7,307 bases of DNA from Oscillospiraceae bacterium (GTDB lineage Bacteria; Bacillota; Clostridia; Oscillospirales; Oscillospiraceae), in the NCBI GenBank assembly GCA_031260745.1, contig JAISKY010000084.1, positions 1-7,307 of the forward strand, given 5' to 3'. Of this stretch, positions 6,492 through 7,307 are shown piece after piece. The position numbers were made by a program, and so were the translations under genes. Each line of letters starts with the position of its first letter. The first letter of the stretch is position 1. The notes under the pieces are model-generated. The model ran no database searches. It saw nothing but the letters and a program-made list of their open reading frames with translations, and was not told the DNA's origin.

Positions 6492-7138
6492 TCGGAGTTC
6501 GTAGCGAACCACTCGTCCGGCTTTTGCGCGGCGATACGCGAGAGGGCATAATCGCGGGATATGCCCTCCCGCTTCATCAGACGCTCAACTCTGACCTCAA
6601 CGGGAGCGATGACGGTTATTACCGCGTCGCAGCGCTTGGCAAGCCCGCTCTCAACCAACGCGATTGCGTCAATCGCGGCGACTCCCCCCTGCCCCCCTCT
6701 AAGAGTGGGGTTACGGGGGTAGTCGTTAAGCAGACGCGTGACCTCAACGTCCACGTACTTGTTAGTTATCGCGGTAAGAGTATTCAGCTTCTCCGCGTCC
6801 GCGAACACAATCGCGCCTAACGCCTTGCGGTCTAACTCCCCCCCGCCCCCCTCAAAGAGGGGGGCATTAGCGTCGTTCCCCTCCGTGAGGGTGGTATTTG
6901 TGTCGCCACCTTCTCTGAGGGCGGCTTTTGCGTCGCCACCCTCGTTGAGGGGGGGCTGGGGGGGAGTAACCACACCCGGAAACGCGGAGTTAAGCTCTTT
7001 GAGCAACTCCGCGCTTTTGTTAAGCAAGTCGTGGTAAACCTCGTCGCAGTCGATTACCAACGCTCCGCGTTTCGCAAGCTCCGACAACAGCGTAGTTTTT
7101 CCGGACCCGCTCCCGCCCGTGATTCCCAGTATTGTCAC
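6413..7138 (-). CDS. coaE: Dephospho-CoA kinase with two repeat-derived insertions
   Basis: CoaE phosphorylates dephospho-CoA with ATP, the last step of coenzyme A synthesis, in the cytosol. The 241-residue protein has the Walker A loop TGGSGSGKTT (7-16), the VIDCDEV motif (28-34), ELDRKALGAIVF (101-112), ALVESGL (160-166), CDAVITVIAP (170-179), ERLMKREGIS (185-194) and the DYVLDNNGS end (216-224). The family is usually about 195-206 residues. The excess comes from two loops: residues 57-100, with a 10-residue repeat of the type LxEGGDxx, and residues 138-153, containing RNPTLRGGQGG. Both are encoded by C/G-rich palindromic DNA, and the reading frame stays intact. The start is GTG at 7138-7136; no ATG, GTG or TTG lies upstream in frame before a stop at 7183-7181, and no SD is visible. 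The GTG overlaps the stop of the upstream gene (GTGA), so translation is probably coupled. The 3' end overlaps the GH2 gene by 79 bases. All catalytic motifs are present, so it is probably active. Confidence 0.92.
   Translation of the reverse strand: MTILGITGGSGSGKTTLLSELAKRGALVIDCDEVYHDLLNKSAELLKELNSAFPGVVTPPQPPLNEGGDAKAALREGGDTNTTLTEGNDANAPLFEGGGGELDRKALGAIVFADAEKLNTLTAITNKYVDVEVTRLLNDYPRNPTLRGGQGGVAAIDAIALVESGLAKRCDAVITVIAPVEVRVERLMKREGISRDYALSRIAAQKPDEWFATNSDYVLDNNGSEYEFTLKCRALLDELLN
6542..6568. repeat. Perfect 9-bp inverted repeat inside coaE, after the GH2 stop
   Basis: GAGGGCATA (6542-6550) and TATGCCCTC (6560-6568) are exact reverse complements with a 9-base loop, 51 bases downstream of the GH2 stop. 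No T tract follows on either strand, and the sequence encodes the conserved KREGISRDYALSR stretch of CoaE. It could slow read-through from the GH2 gene, but it may simply be coding sequence. Confidence 0.35.
6679..6725. repeat. Single C/G-rich palindromic repeat element within coaE
   Basis: The roughly 47-bp element has ends CGACT (6679-6683) and AGTCG (6721-6725). Inside are C-runs (6684-6689, 6692-6697), then CTCT-AA-GAG, then G-runs (6707-6710, 6715-6719), so it is imperfectly palindromic. Its ends and runs match the borders of the larger array at 6834-6969, which marks both as one repeat family. Read on the coaE strand it gives residues 138-153 in frame. It sits in a surface loop position between RLL and the AALVESGL-like strand of CoaE. 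Confidence 0.75.
6834..6969. repeat. 30-bp-period array of palindromic repeats within coaE, bounded by inverted ends
   Basis: Successive 30-bp units begin at 6846, 6876 and 6906, with a partial one at 6936. Each starts with a C-rich arm, a 3-base loop and a G-rich arm (first unit: CCCCCCTC, AAA, GAGGGGGG), followed by an 11-base spacer ending GTCG. The outer ends are inverted copies of each other: ACTCCCCCCCG on the left and GCTGGGGGGGAGT on the right. The coaE reading gives the 10-residue repeats PPLNEGGDAK, AALREGGDTN, TTLTEGNDAN and APLFEGGGGE (residues 62-101). The first stem is perfect and the inner ones have mismatches, so the array looks like an expanded, partly decayed copy of the simple element at 6679-6725. 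Confidence 0.85.
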
Positions 7139-7307
7139 GGCGTTGATACGTATGGCTTCACTATCACTTTTGTTTCTAAGCTAGCAGCGGAAAATTCACT
7201 GTTACCGGTAATAACAACCCCTATAGTATGTTCTCCTACGCCTAACGACCTAATAGTACCCGGAATGTTATTATAATAATACGTTTTTGTACCGTTTGAA
7301 TTTGTAA
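7135..7307 (-). CDS. C-terminal end of an Ig-like domain protein, 5' end beyond window
   Basis: An open frame enters from the right edge on the - strand and ends at TGA 7137-7135, giving 56 visible residues. The stretch GTIRSLGVGEHTIGVVITG followed by NSEFSAASLETKVIVKP has the alternating beta-strand pattern and GEHTI...GN.....A pattern common in bacterial Ig-like repeats of exported proteins, so a surface or secreted protein is likely. Codons here are more A/T-rich than in coaE. The stop overlaps the coaE GTG start as GTGA, the arrangement expected for two genes in one operon. The rest of the protein is off the window, so no function can be given. The short length leaves some chance that the open frame is accidental. 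Confidence 0.65.
   Translation of the reverse strand, partial: TNSNGTKTYYYNNIPGTIRSLGVGEHTIGVVITGNSEFSAASLETKVIVKPYVSTP

Noticed and set aside
6846..6965. CRISPR-like array of palindromic repeats
   Set aside because: The interval between stems is only 11 bp and nearly the same in each unit, the units diverge, and the whole stretch is an open part of coaE.
6738..7037. 99-codon + strand open frame rich in PPSLRGG-type sequence
   Set aside because: It is antisense to coaE and stays open because the C/G-rich repeats contain no stops. The PPSLRGGWGGV look is the usual false translation of such dispersed repeats.
7031..7276. 81-codon + strand open frame at the right end
   Set aside because: It is antisense to the P-loop of coaE and to the Ig-like frame, with no SD site or recognisable domain.

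Overview
The window looks like part of a chromosome from a low-to-mid GC Bacillota, probably a member of the Clostridia. Three things point there: an SLH-like exported protease, a copper-amine-oxidase-N plus SleB-type (Hydrolase_2) cell wall enzyme, and strong Shine-Dalgarno sites with sigma-A-like promoters. No rRNA or other taxonomic marker is present, so this placement is an inference.

Left part (1-1864, + strand): the 3' end of a YgiQ-type radical SAM gene overlaps by 4 bases (ATGA) the start of an exported trypsin-like (S1C/HtrA-like) serine protease. The protease has SLH-like repeats at its N-terminus and an Ig-like domain at its C-terminus. Next comes a 445-base gene-free stretch (1865-2309). 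It holds a hairpin after the protease, a cluster of TTTAC/GTAAA inverted repeats, several AT-rich palindromes and a clear promoter. A terminator-like inverted repeat lies directly over that promoter.

Middle (2310-6491, + strand): a secreted cell wall hydrolase of the SleB family with its own strong intrinsic terminator, followed by a separately promoted 1021-residue GH2 glycosidase. The GH2 enzyme is of the exo-beta-glucosaminidase/beta-mannosidase type. It carries an inserted discoidin-like domain and no signal peptide.

Right part (6413-7307, - strand): dephospho-CoA kinase (coaE) runs towards the GH2 gene, and the two coding regions overlap tail to tail by 79 bases. coaE carries two in-frame insertions of a C-rich/G-rich palindromic repeat. 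One is a simple unit of about 47 bp; the other is a roughly 135-bp array with a 30-bp period. Upstream of coaE, and overlapping its GTG start by 4 bases (GTGA), is the end of another - strand gene whose visible 56 residues look like an Ig-like domain.

The genes do not form one pathway. The protease, the wall hydrolase and the upstream Ig-like protein suit a cell-envelope neighbourhood, the GH2 enzyme suits sugar salvage, and coaE and ygiQ are housekeeping. The most notable features are the palindromic elements domesticated inside coaE and the dense inverted-repeat region before the wall hydrolase. I see no defence system, CRISPR array, transposase, tRNA or rRNA.
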